Shown: positions 1 through 6,086, numbered from the stretch's first letter. The stretch is DNA of 6,318 nucleotides from Balneolales bacterium (GCA_022360375.1 JAKSCW010000574.1:1-6318); one strand, 5' to 3'. Notes: generated by a model from the letters alone, not told the origin. Numbers and translations: made by a program.

Positions 1-1
1 G

Positions 2-607
2 CTTGGAGTTAAATCTTCACTCCTGAATCAATCTGGCTATATCGCTATGAATTTATTTTTTATAAACTGGACTGATTTACAGTTTTTCAGCGAAGTCGCT
101 CCAATCACCTTTGCCCGTGGAAACGTGGGAGACGCTGTTTCATATGGTGCAGAATTAGAATCTTCCATTATACCGGTTCGGAATTTACAATTGGATGCTT
201 CAGTCGGATTGAACTTAACGGAATACAGAGACTTTGTACTTGGCACCACAAATCCTCAGGATATTAGTGGAAACCGATTATCCAATGCTCCTGAATTTAC
301 TTCTTTGCTAGCCGCACAATACCTTCAACCTATAAAGAATGCGAGCTCTTTGTTCTATCGAGCAGAAATTCGCGGAGTTGGAAGTTATTTTACAGATATC
401 CAGAACACAATAGATCAGGATGCATATGCGCTGGTAAATTTCCGGTTCGGATATCAAACTGACGTATTTGAAGCCCACTTATGGATTCAAAATCTAGCTG
501 ACGAGCGTTTTCTTGTTTACGGAAGCCCCGACTCGGGCGGTGGAAATATAAGAGCATTGGCATCTGCTCCACGCACATTGGGTATCACCCTGAAAACTAA
601 ATTTTAA
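2..607 (+). CDS. TonB-dependent outer-membrane receptor, C-terminal part (5' end outside window)
   Basis: The reading frame is open from the first bases of the window, so the ATG at 47 is internal and the gene starts upstream. The visible 201 residues resemble the end of a TonB-dependent receptor beta-barrel. There is an F-[IY]-[DN]-W-x-D-L-Q strand motif (FINWTDLQ, bases 62-85), alternating hydrophobic/polar barrel strands, and a segment like N-L-x-D-E-R-F near the end. The protein ends in a terminal Phe (ITLKTKF), the usual outer-membrane signal recognised by the Bam machinery. Such receptors import a bound ligand such as a siderophore, vitamin or glycan, using energy from TonB-ExbBD. The plug domain and TonB box are not visible, so the substrate cannot be told. 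The next gene starts 42 bases downstream with no terminator between them, so co-transcription is likely but inferred. Confidence 0.9.
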   Translation, partial: LGVKSSLLNQSGYIAMNLFFINWTDLQFFSEVAPITFARGNVGDAVSYGAELESSIIPVRNLQLDASVGLNLTEYRDFVLGTTNPQDISGNRLSNAPEFTSLLAAQYLQPIKNASSLFYRAEIRGVGSYFTDIQNTIDQDAYALVNFRFGYQTDVFEAHLWIQNLADERFLVYGSPDSGGGNIRALASAPRTLGITLKTKF

Positions 608-649
608 TATGCGGGATTATCTATGTACTCCCTTTAATCTTTCAACATT

Positions 650-1495
650 ATGAAAAAATTAACTGTATTAGTTCTGTTCCTTACGATACTGGCTTGTTCT
701 CAGCAAAAAGAAGAAGCTTCAGCTGAAACTGAAACTCAAGATATGATGGAACAACTTGAGAATATGACTCCGGAGACCCATGATGCTGTGATGGAAACTA
801 TGCTCGGAAAACCAAACTACGATATCAAATCCATCGGCATCTTGGTTTATGACGGCGTAAATGATCTCGATGTGATGGGGCCACGCTATGTACTTGGGCA
901 AACAATGGGTGCATCAACAAAGCTTATATCCGTTGAACCAGGAAATATCAAAACCGTGATGGGAGTAGAAATGGTGCCCGATGCAACGGTTGACGACATC
1001 GATCAACTTGATATTTTGGTAATTCCTGGCGGTTTCAGAGGAACCATAGAGGCAGCATATGACGATGAATTACATGCATGGATTCGAAAAATTGATGAAT
1101 CTGCAATATTTACTGCCGCAGTTTGTACTGGCGGTTGGATTCTTGGCGCAACAGGCTTATTGGAAGGCAAAAGAGCTTCAACCAACTGGTACAGAGAAGA
1201 GGAATTCTTGACAAAATATGGGGCTATTCCAGCAAATGAACGTTTTACCCGCGATGGAAAATACTGGACTTCTGCCGGAGTAACTGCTGGCATGGATATG
1301 TCTTTAGCTATTTTGATTGAAATCTTTGGAGAAGAATATGCTCAGGGTGTTATGCTGGATATGGAATATGATCCTGCTCCTCCAATCGCTGGCGGCAGTC
1401 CGGAAACTACAAGTACCGAAGTAAATATAATGATGCAAGCCATGTACGATATGGGTATACAACCTCTTATCGATAGCCTGGAAGCTGTTAACTGA
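650..1495 (+). CDS. DJ-1/PfpI-family lipoprotein, isonitrile hydratase-like subgroup
   Basis: This encodes a 281-residue protein. Residues 1-16 form a lipoprotein signal peptide: two Lys, a hydrophobic core, and lipobox I-L-A-C with lipidated Cys16. A charged Glu/Gln-rich linker (about 17-55) leads to a DJ-1/PfpI domain (about 58-245). The domain shows D-L-D-V-M-G-P (72-78), P-G-G (126-128), the nucleophile elbow A-V-C-T-G-G with Cys159, and S-A-G-V-T-A-G-M-D (208-216). This pattern, with Asp74 at the usual position of the DJ-1 glutamate, is like the isonitrile hydratase and AraC-associated amidase-like branch. Members of this superfamily include hydratases, glyoxalase-like enzymes and proteases, so the reaction is not settled. 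The lipoprotein signal predicts a periplasmic or outer-membrane location, which is unusual for a mostly cytosolic family. No strong Shine-Dalgarno precedes ATG 650. It follows the TonB receptor gene and is closed by a terminator. Confidence 0.88.
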   Translation: MKKLTVLVLFLTILACSQQKEEASAETETQDMMEQLENMTPETHDAVMETMLGKPNYDIKSIGILVYDGVNDLDVMGPRYVLGQTMGASTKLISVEPGNIKTVMGVEMVPDATVDDIDQLDILVIPGGFRGTIEAAYDDELHAWIRKIDESAIFTAAVCTGGWILGATGLLEGKRASTNWYREEEFLTKYGAIPANERFTRDGKYWTSAGVTAGMDMSLAILIEIFGEEYAQGVMLDMEYDPAPPIAGGSPETTSTEVNIMMQAMYDMGIQPLIDSLEAVN

Positions 1496-1502
1496 TCCAT
1501 AA

Positions 1503-1529
1503 AAGGCGCTTTTAAGCGCCTTGTTTTTT
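1503..1529 (+). terminator. Rho-independent terminator after the DJ-1-like gene
   Basis: The arms AAGGCGC (1503-1509) and GCGCCTT (1516-1522) form a 7-bp GC-rich stem with a six-base TTTTAA loop, of which the outer bases could pair further. A G and six T follow (1524-1529). It lies 7 bases past the stop codon of the DJ-1-like gene and separates it from the yjbQ-alkylation repair pair. Confidence 0.88.
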
Positions 1530-1551
1530 ATTCTTACTAAAAAACTTACTA

Positions 1552-1974
1552 ATGAAAGCTTTTCAAAAAGAATTGTTCCTAAAACCAAAGCCCAGAGGCT
1601 TTCATCTGATTACGCGCGAAGTACTAAGTCAGATACCTGAAATCAAAGAAATCAAAACAGGTATTGCACATGTATTCATTCAGCATACCAGTGCCAGCTT
1701 AACGATTAATGAAAATGCTGATCCTACCGTGCGCGATGATTTTGAAACTCACTTTAACAGAGCGGTTCCTGAAGACATTAGCTTATACAAACATACGCTT
1801 GAAGGAACTGACGATATGACGTCCCACATCAAGAGTTCTCTTTTGGGTTCTTCGGTTTCTATCCCGGTTACCAATGGAGCTTTTAACCTTGGAACCTGGC
1901 AAGGCATTTATTTGTGCGAGCATCGGAACCGTGGGGGTTCGAGAAGAATTGTTGTAACGCTAATGGGAGAATAA
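1552..1974 (+). CDS. yjbQ: YjbQ family protein (UPF0047; secondary thiamine-phosphate synthase-like)
   Basis: This 140-residue protein has the usual length of the YjbQ/UPF0047 family (COG0432) and its conserved blocks in order: H-T-S-A-S (45-49), E-N-A-D-P (54-58), D-D-M-T-S-H (87-92), then G-T-W-Q-G-I-Y with E-H-R (114-125). The conserved His and acidic residues form the family's presumed metal/active site. E. coli YjbQ has a weak thiamine-phosphate synthase activity, which explains common database names, but the physiological role of the family is not settled. The start at 1552 fits the family N-terminus; only an A/T-rich stretch lies upstream and no clear Shine-Dalgarno is seen. The stop codon TAA overlaps the ATG of the next gene by one base, so the two are probably translationally coupled. 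Confidence 0.92.
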   Translation: MKAFQKELFLKPKPRGFHLITREVLSQIPEIKEIKTGIAHVFIQHTSASLTINENADPTVRDDFETHFNRAVPEDISLYKHTLEGTDDMTSHIKSSLLGSSVSIPVTNGAFNLGTWQGIYLCEHRNRGGSRRIVVTLMGE

Positions 1975-2750
1975 TGGCGTATAAACAATTAAAACTTTGG
2001 TTTGATGCCGACTTAGCCCGCCTGCTTTCTGAGAAAATCGGAGTTGTTCACCCTGAGTTCGATGCAACCGGGTTTATTCAACAAGTGGATTCAAAAGTTA
2101 CCCCTTTAGAGCTTAAAGACCGAGTTGAAGTGATTGCTGATGAATTATTTCAAACTCTCGGCTCCGATTACAGCCCGAATATTGAAATTTTACTTCAAAT
2201 TCTTGGGCCCGAGAACGTCAAAGAAACCGGCATGTTTAAGGAATACTATTGGGTAATGCCCATTGCCAAGATCGTTGAAAAATACGGTTTGGAAGACTTT
2301 GATCTCTCCATGCATGCTATTGAAGAAATCACCAAACGAAATACCGGAGAATACACGATTCGACCTTTCATTCAGCAGTATCCGGAAAGAACAATGAACG
2401 TACTGCTTGAATGGTCAAAAAGTACCAATACGCATGTTCGCAGGCTTTCCAGTGAAGGAGGCAGACCACGACTCCCCTGGGCACCAAAACTTCAACCATT
2501 TATTGATAACCCAACTCCCTTACTGCCCATTCTGGAAAATCTAAAAGATGACACTTCGAAATACGTTCAGAAGTCAGTGGCTAATTGTTTGAATGATATC
2601 CTGAAAGATAATCCCGGAATAGCCAAATCGGTCATTGAAGATTGGATTCAGGCAGCCACAAAACAAAGAATATGGATGATCAGGCATGCCCTGCGGAATC
2701 TTCTCAAAAAAGAAGACTCGTGGGCTATAGGTATCTCAGAACAGATATAA
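1974..2750 (+). CDS. DNA alkylation repair protein, AlkC-like HEAT-repeat family
   Basis: Starting at ATG 1974 gives 258 residues. The frame is open 60 bases further upstream, but that part lies inside yjbQ. The TAATG overlap and a GGGAG four bases ahead (1965-1969) favour 1974. The protein is alpha-helical. Its C-terminal half carries the signature of the COG4335 / AlkC-like group: R-R-L-S-S-E-G-x-R-P-R-L-P-W (156-169), S-V-A-N-C-L-N-D-I-x-K-D (201-212) and H-A-L-R-N-L-x-K-K (238-246). Members of the AlkC/AlkD superfamily are DNA glycosylases that remove alkylated bases such as 3-methyladenine, using HEAT-like repeats to grip the helix without base flipping in the AlkD case. Activity of this member is inferred from family only. 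It is the last plus-strand gene; its stop codon lies against the terminator of the opposing tRNA gene. Confidence 0.88.
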   Translation: MAYKQLKLWFDADLARLLSEKIGVVHPEFDATGFIQQVDSKVTPLELKDRVEVIADELFQTLGSDYSPNIEILLQILGPENVKETGMFKEYYWVMPIAKIVEKYGLEDFDLSMHAIEEITKRNTGEYTIRPFIQQYPERTMNVLLEWSKSTNTHVRRLSSEGGRPRLPWAPKLQPFIDNPTPLLPILENLKDDTSKYVQKSVANCLNDILKDNPGIAKSVIEDWIQAATKQRIWMIRHALRNLLKKEDSWAIGISEQI

Positions 2751-2781
2751 AAAATCCCGCATACAACGTTGCATGCGGGAT
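2749..2781 (-). terminator. Intrinsic terminator of tRNA-Ser (minus strand), at the convergence point
   Basis: Perfect 9-bp inverted repeat: ATCCCGCAT (2754-2762) and ATGCGGGAT (2773-2781) around a 10-base spacer. Read on the minus strand, the stem is followed by a T-run from the complement of A2749-A2754, so it is a good terminator for the tRNA-Ser transcript and for any read-through from hpt. On the plus strand the hairpin is followed only by CACTTTACA, so it would end the alkylation repair transcript less efficiently. Confidence 0.85.
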
Positions 2782-2798
2782 CACTTTACATTGGCTCG

Positions 2799-2887
2799 CG
2801 GAGAGGGAGGGATTCGAACCCTCGTTAAGTATTTCTACCTAAACTCCCTTAGCAGGGGAGCGCTTTCAGCCACTCAGCCACCTCTCC
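2799..2887 (-). tRNA. tRNA-Ser, anticodon GCU
   Basis: On the minus strand this is an 89-nt class II tRNA. The acceptor arm GGAGAGG (2881-2887) pairs with CCTCTCC (2800-2806), with discriminator G at 2799. The anticodon stem CTCCC/GGGAG encloses loop CTGCTAA, giving anticodon GCT at 2851-2853, which reads AGC and AGU. The long 20-nt variable arm (2824-2843) folds as AGGTA-GAAA-TACTT, typical of tRNA-Ser. The T arm is GAGGG-TTCGAAT-CCCTC (2807-2823). The 3' CCA is not encoded (the next bases read CGA), so it must be added by the CCA-adding enzyme. The 3' trailer before the terminator is only 17 nt. Confidence 0.97.
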
Positions 2888-2898
2888 GGAAAGGGCAA

Positions 2899-2929
2899 CA
2901 AATATACGGCGGTTCTCAGGTCTAAGCAA
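2899..2929 (-). promoter_or_regulatory. Bacteroidota-type promoter for tRNA-Ser
   Basis: On the minus strand TATATTTG (2899-2906) matches the Bacteroidota -7 consensus TAnnTTTG perfectly. A TTG (2927-2929) lies 20 bases upstream, close to the known spacing for the -33 element. The -7 box ends 11 bases before the tRNA 5' end, so transcription would begin a few bases ahead of the mature tRNA. The site lies in the 60-base gap after hpt. Confidence 0.7.
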
Positions 2930-2947
2930 CGCTGCGTTTCGGAAAGT

Positions 2948-3508
2948 TTACGTGTGTTCTTCAATCACGTAAATTTGTGCCAGGTTTCTTCCCTCTTGCG
3001 CATAATCCAATCCATAACCAAGCACGAATTTTGTGGGAATTTCAAAGCCTACATAATCTATGGTTACATCGTGGCGGGTTGCCTCCTTTTTATGGAGCAA
3101 TGTCACAACTTTCACAGAAGCAGGTTCCAGTTCATCCATCTTCTTCAGCATATAATTCATAGACAAACCTGTGTCGATGATATCCTCTACCAATATGATA
3201 TGACGATCTTTAATTTTGGCATCGATATGTTTCAACTCTGTTACGTTTCCGGAAGAAACTTTTTCATCACCATAACTGCTTAGCTTCATAAAGTCTACTT
3301 CACAAGGAATAGAAACATTCCGCATTAAATCGGCAAGAAATATAAATGAGCCATTCAGTACACCTATAAAAATCGGATTTTTGCCTTCATAGTCCCGATC
3401 TAATTCTTCGCCTAACAAAGAGAGTCGCGCATCAATCTGCTCTTTAGTTATAAATATTTTAAAAATCTCGCCGTTGCATTCAACCGACTCTGGTAAGTAG
3501 TAGCTCAT
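2948..3508 (-). CDS. hpt: Hypoxanthine phosphoribosyltransferase
   Basis: This 186-residue cytoplasmic purine-salvage enzyme converts hypoxanthine (usually also guanine) and PRPP to IMP or GMP plus pyrophosphate. The family's loops are all visible: G-V-L-N-G-S-F-I-F (49-57), K-L-S-S-Y-G in the flexible loop (75-80), and the PRPP-binding motif V-E-D-I-I-D-T-G (107-114). The purine-binding K-F-V-L-G-Y-G-L-D-Y (160-169) follows, with the Lys expected to contact the base. The length is normal. The start at 3508 is set by AAGGAG at 3514-3519, five bases upstream. The gene begins two bases after the tilS stop. A tilS-hpt pair is also found in other bacteria, for example B. subtilis tilS-hprT, where ftsH follows; here a tRNA gene follows instead. 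No terminator is seen between hpt and the tRNA. Confidence 0.96.
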   Translation of the reverse strand: MSYYLPESVECNGEIFKIFITKEQIDARLSLLGEELDRDYEGKNPIFIGVLNGSFIFLADLMRNVSIPCEVDFMKLSSYGDEKVSSGNVTELKHIDAKIKDRHIILVEDIIDTGLSMNYMLKKMDELEPASVKVVTLLHKKEATRHDVTIDYVGFEIPTKFVLGYGLDYAQEGRNLAQIYVIEEHT

Positions 3509-3510
3509 AT

Positions 3511-4848
3511 TTACTCCTTCAATGAAATGCTGAGAACTTTTTGAGTTTTGGGGGTGATTTTCACTAATTCGGAGATGGCACCCACATTTGGATCACCCCC
3601 GGGGTAGATTAAAGCACAAATAGTACCATCCGCGCCACACAATATCAAAGCCTGTTGTTTATTTTTTGCAGGAATCTTTTTATTGGTCAGGTGATCGGAA
3701 ACTTTTTGGGTACCAGACATTCCCAGGGGTTGAAATCGATCTCCTTGCTTCCATGCCCTTAATGTGAGGGGCCAATTTAACCTTTCTTCATCAAGTTGAA
3801 TGTGGTCTCCCGAAAAATCACCGGGCTCTTTCCGTTCGAATACGAATCCTTCCATCTGCAATTCGGATTGAAGATTTTTTTTTGAAATGCTAACCGGGTT
3901 AAAAACTGATTTCTTTTTTGGTTCAAGTACGATTTCATTTCTTCCTTTCAGCAGGAAGTATTCTTCGTCAATTGTTATTCTTTTTCCTGTTTGAAGTGTA
4001 GTAAAAAAAACCAGCTCTTTTAGTAGTCCGCGGCTGATTGTTGCGGAAGTCGAGTCCTGTATAAATTTTTTCAGAACAACATGTTGGAATGCACCAGAGA
4101 GGTTTTCGAATTTTGAAATGGAAATCCCTGAATCGGAAACTACCCCGTTATACAATAAATCGACCGCTTCGTCAAAAAACGAGGCATAATCCTGCAGTGC
4201 AAGAATATTCTCTTTCCATCCCGGAAAAAGGACATTCATTTGTTCGGCCAGTTCATTTCGAAGGAAATTCCGGGCGTATTTCGATTCCAGGTTACTTTCG
4301 TCTATATGAAACGGAACCGCTTCATTTTCACAAAATTCAAGGATTTGCTGTTTACTTAGTGGAAGAAGCGGGCGTAAAAACACTCCATCCCAAACACGCA
4401 TTCCTTTCCAGGTAGCAGGATTTGAGCCTCTCATTATTTTCTGGAAAACAGTTTCAACTTGGTCGTCCCTGTTGTGCGCCGTAGCAATAGCGTCTGCTTT
4501 CAATTCTCTCTTAAAGTCGTTAAAGATTTGGTAGCGTCGCTCCCGGGCCCATTGCTGAAAATTCCCCGATTCCGGCTTTCCATCCAACCTTACTGTACAA
4601 GCTTCAATCCCCCATACAGAGCACATTCCTTCTACAAGTTCCTGATCTGCATCGGATTGGTTTCCACGCAACCCATAGTTTATATGCACTGCAAAAGTGT
4701 GAACCCCGAGCTTATGAAACAGATAAAGCAACGCCATGGAATCCGGACCACCACTTACCCCCAAAACAATTTTTGAACTGGATAAACGGCTGGTATCTAA
4801 ACGTTGCTGGGTGGCTTCAAGAATCGAAGTGGACGCGAACTTGTTCAT
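3511..4848 (-). CDS. tilS: tRNA(Ile)-lysidine synthase
   Basis: This 445-residue protein is the usual length for a three-domain TilS. It uses ATP and lysine to convert the wobble cytidine of tRNA-Ile(CAU) to lysidine, so that the tRNA reads AUA and is charged with Ile, not Met. The N-terminal PP-loop ATPase domain shows V-S-G-G-P-D-S (31-37), H-I-N-Y-G-L-R-G (55-62; many homologues have His where Tyr58 stands), T-A-H-N-R-D-D-Q-V-E-T (123-133) and Y-A-R-N-F-L-R-N-E-L (191-200). A middle domain (about 215-320) follows. The TilS C-terminal domain has L-R-A-W-K-Q-G-D-R-F-Q-P-L-G-M (363-377) and a V-S-D-H-L-x-x-K-K-I-P segment (383-393). The ATG at 4848 lies 32 bases inside the end of birA, so translation is probably coupled. 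No better downstream start precedes the PP-loop. Confidence 0.96.
   Translation of the reverse strand: MNKFASTSILEATQQRLDTSRLSSSKIVLGVSGGPDSMALLYLFHKLGVHTFAVHINYGLRGNQSDADQELVEGMCSVWGIEACTVRLDGKPESGNFQQWARERRYQIFNDFKRELKADAIATAHNRDDQVETVFQKIMRGSNPATWKGMRVWDGVFLRPLLPLSKQQILEFCENEAVPFHIDESNLESKYARNFLRNELAEQMNVLFPGWKENILALQDYASFFDEAVDLLYNGVVSDSGISISKFENLSGAFQHVVLKKFIQDSTSATISRGLLKELVFFTTLQTGKRITIDEEYFLLKGRNEIVLEPKKKSVFNPVSISKKNLQSELQMEGFVFERKEPGDFSGDHIQLDEERLNWPLTLRAWKQGDRFQPLGMSGTQKVSDHLTNKKIPAKNKQQALILCGADGTICALIYPGGDPNVGAISELVKITPKTQKVLSISLKE
3514..3519 (-). promoter_or_regulatory. Strong Shine-Dalgarno of hpt, overlapping the end of tilS
   Basis: AAGGAG on the minus strand ends just before the tilS stop codon (3511-3513) and lies five bases before the hpt ATG. 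It is the only strong Shine-Dalgarno seen before a gene in this window, and its place suggests re-initiation by ribosomes finishing tilS. Confidence 0.75.
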
Positions 4849-5602
4849 ACGAAAAAGTATTCACTTCCAATTCTTTATTCAATACAACCAGGCACCCCTT
4901 CTCATTAACTCCTAAAAACTTGAATTCTCCCTCCTTACTTTCTCCATTTACCGTTAAAGATGCCCAATCTCCATACCCAATCATTTTTTTGTTGATTGAT
5001 TTAAGAAGTTCAATATCATAGCGGTCCCAAAGGCGGTAGTAATATTCTATTTTTGTGAGTATCCGTGTAAGTACCGTCTCTCTGCATAAATACTCATTTT
5101 TTATAAAAGCTAATGAGATTGCCTCTTTTTCAATATCCTGGCTGAATAATTTCTGATTTACATTTAGTCCAATTCCTATTACTACCCGTTCTAAATCAGA
5201 TCCATTGAAGATAGCTTCGGTTAATAAACCACCTATCTTTTTACCCTTAACCAGAAGATCGTTAGGCCATTTAAGTTGGAATATTTCCTGCGTTAAATCC
5301 TCGCACACTTCTGAGATTGCAAATGCACAAGCCAGGGTAAGAATGGTAAGTCTGTCACTGGTAGCGGGCTCAAAAATCAAACTAAATGTGAGATTTTTTC
5401 CTGGTTCAGCCTCCCAATTCCTTTCGTATTGCCCCCTGCCTTTACGTTGATGATCTGCCAAAATCAACGAGCCATGCAGAGATTCTGCACGGCTCATTTT
5501 CTTGGCAAAAGTATTTGTCGATTCAAGCTCTGGAACGTAGCATAAATTTTGACCTAACCATGAGGTTGCCAATTCATTTTCGTAAAGCTTTGTATCGAAC
5601 AA
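4817..5602 (-). CDS. birA: Biotin--[acetyl-CoA-carboxylase] ligase, group I (no DNA-binding domain), TTG start
   Basis: This 261-residue biotin protein ligase activates biotin with ATP and transfers it to the Lys of biotin carrier domains such as acetyl-CoA carboxylase BCCP. Catalytic-domain motifs are E-S-T-N (27-30), Q-R-K-G-R-G-Q-Y-E-R-N-W (52-63, the biotinyl-AMP loop), K-W-P-N-D (111-115), G-K-K-I-G-G-L-L-T-E (120-129, with the catalytic-type Lys) and G-I-G-L-N-V-N (143-149). A small SH3-like C-terminal domain follows (about 210-261). There is no N-terminal helix-turn-helix, so it should not act as a biotin operon repressor. The start must be TTG at 5602: an in-frame TAA, the stop of the upstream CBM48 gene, lies only six bases before it, and the first in-frame ATG (codon 36) falls after the essential E-S-T-N motif. 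A TTG at codon 11 is a less likely alternative. The end overlaps tilS. Confidence 0.94.
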   Translation of the reverse strand: MFDTKLYENELATSWLGQNLCYVPELESTNTFAKKMSRAESLHGSLILADHQRKGRGQYERNWEAEPGKNLTFSLIFEPATSDRLTILTLACAFAISEVCEDLTQEIFQLKWPNDLLVKGKKIGGLLTEAIFNGSDLERVVIGIGLNVNQKLFSQDIEKEAISLAFIKNEYLCRETVLTRILTKIEYYYRLWDRYDIELLKSINKKMIGYGDWASLTVNGESKEGEFKFLGVNEKGCLVVLNKELEVNTFSYEQVRVHFDS

Positions 5603-5608
5603 AGTGAT

Positions 5609-5908
5609 TTATTTTCCTACCATTACAACTGAATCTTCTGTTCCAAATTCGTTTGGAACATAGGCATCAGCCTGATAGTCATTTTCCCAGGTTTCACCGT
5701 CAATCAGGTATTTGAATTTGTATTCCGTTTCCGGCTTTAAGCGCACTTCGGTAGAATATACTCCATTCTTTTTCTCAAGTTTGATAGAAGTAGTATCCCA
5801 ATCGTTGAAGTCTCCTACTAAAGCAACTTCTTTTTCTACGATTTCTGACGGAACAGAAAAAGTAACCTTACAAACAGTTCTTTTTGGAGTGAATTTCTTG
5901 TTAAGCAT
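5609..5908 (-). CDS. Stand-alone CBM48 / isoamylase early-set (glycogen-binding-like) protein
   Basis: This 99-residue protein consists of almost only one E-set beta-sandwich domain of the CBM48 / AMPK-beta glycogen-binding type (about 13-97). V-G-D-F-N-D-W (31-37) and Y-K-F-K-Y-L-I-D-G-x-x-W (63-74) are the family hallmarks. By eye, Trp37, Lys64, Trp74 and Thr90 align with glycogen-contacting residues of AMPK beta, while Phe88 and Asp92 stand for its Leu and Asn. There is no signal peptide and no catalytic domain, so a cytoplasmic glycan-binding or scaffold role is inferred; the actual ligand is unknown. Small proteins of this kind occur in Bacteroidota and relatives. No Shine-Dalgarno is visible before ATG 5908. 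It is the first gene of the run with birA, tilS and hpt, six bases ahead of birA and in the same frame. Confidence 0.88.
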   Translation of the reverse strand: MLNKKFTPKRTVCKVTFSVPSEIVEKEVALVGDFNDWDTTSIKLEKKNGVYSTEVRLKPETEYKFKYLIDGETWENDYQADAYVPNEFGTEDSVVMVGK

Positions 5909-6020
5909 CGTATGTAAAGATGTAGTTTAATGATGAAACGGAAATTTACCTGTATTTTTAAATAAAAAACAAAAATTCTACGTAAAGAAATTGTTATTCA
6001 ATAATAATTACATTAATTAT

Positions 6021-6075
6021 TTAGGCTTCTTCTTTTTTAACCTTTTTTTTTGAATTGTGGAACCGTTTTCCCCAT
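6021..6075 (-). other. Possible micro-ORF interrupted at a run of nine A
   Basis: On the minus strand ATG 6073-6075 opens MGKTVPQFKKKG and stops at 6037-6039. If one A of the A9 run (complement of 6043-6051) is skipped, the frame continues to MGKTVPQFKKKVKKEEA and stops at 6021-6023. The lysine-rich product is too short to assign, no family is recognised, and no clear ribosome site precedes it. It may be a chance frame in A-rich DNA, a real microprotein using slippage, or a frameshifted relic. Confidence 0.2.
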
Positions 6076-6086
6076 AATCAAATTTT

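Noticed and set aside
609..617. ATGCGGGAT after the TonB receptor gene, identical to an arm of the tRNA-Ser terminator
   Set aside because: Only nine bases match, no inverted partner lies nearby, and the flanks differ. A chance match is the simplest reading, and it does not support a repeat family.
2642..2842. Plus-strand open frame ending in EREGFEPSLSIST
   Set aside because: It overlaps the end of the repair gene in another frame, then the terminator and the antisense of tRNA-Ser. The GFEPS-type ending is the known false translation of an antisense tRNA T arm.
2930..2945. Small inverted repeat AACG-CAG-CGTT after hpt
   Set aside because: The four-base stem has no T-run on either strand, so it is not a credible terminator.
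2954..4776. Plus-strand open frames opposite hpt and tilS
   Set aside because: They lie wholly or almost wholly on the strand opposite genes with clear family motifs and have no recognisable domain of their own.
5970..6001. Candidate Bacteroidota promoter before the CBM48 gene
   Set aside because: The TTG and an 18-base spacer are present, but TAGAATTTTTG does not fit TAnnTTTG, and in such AT-rich DNA similar strings are frequent. It is only noted within the intergenic entry.
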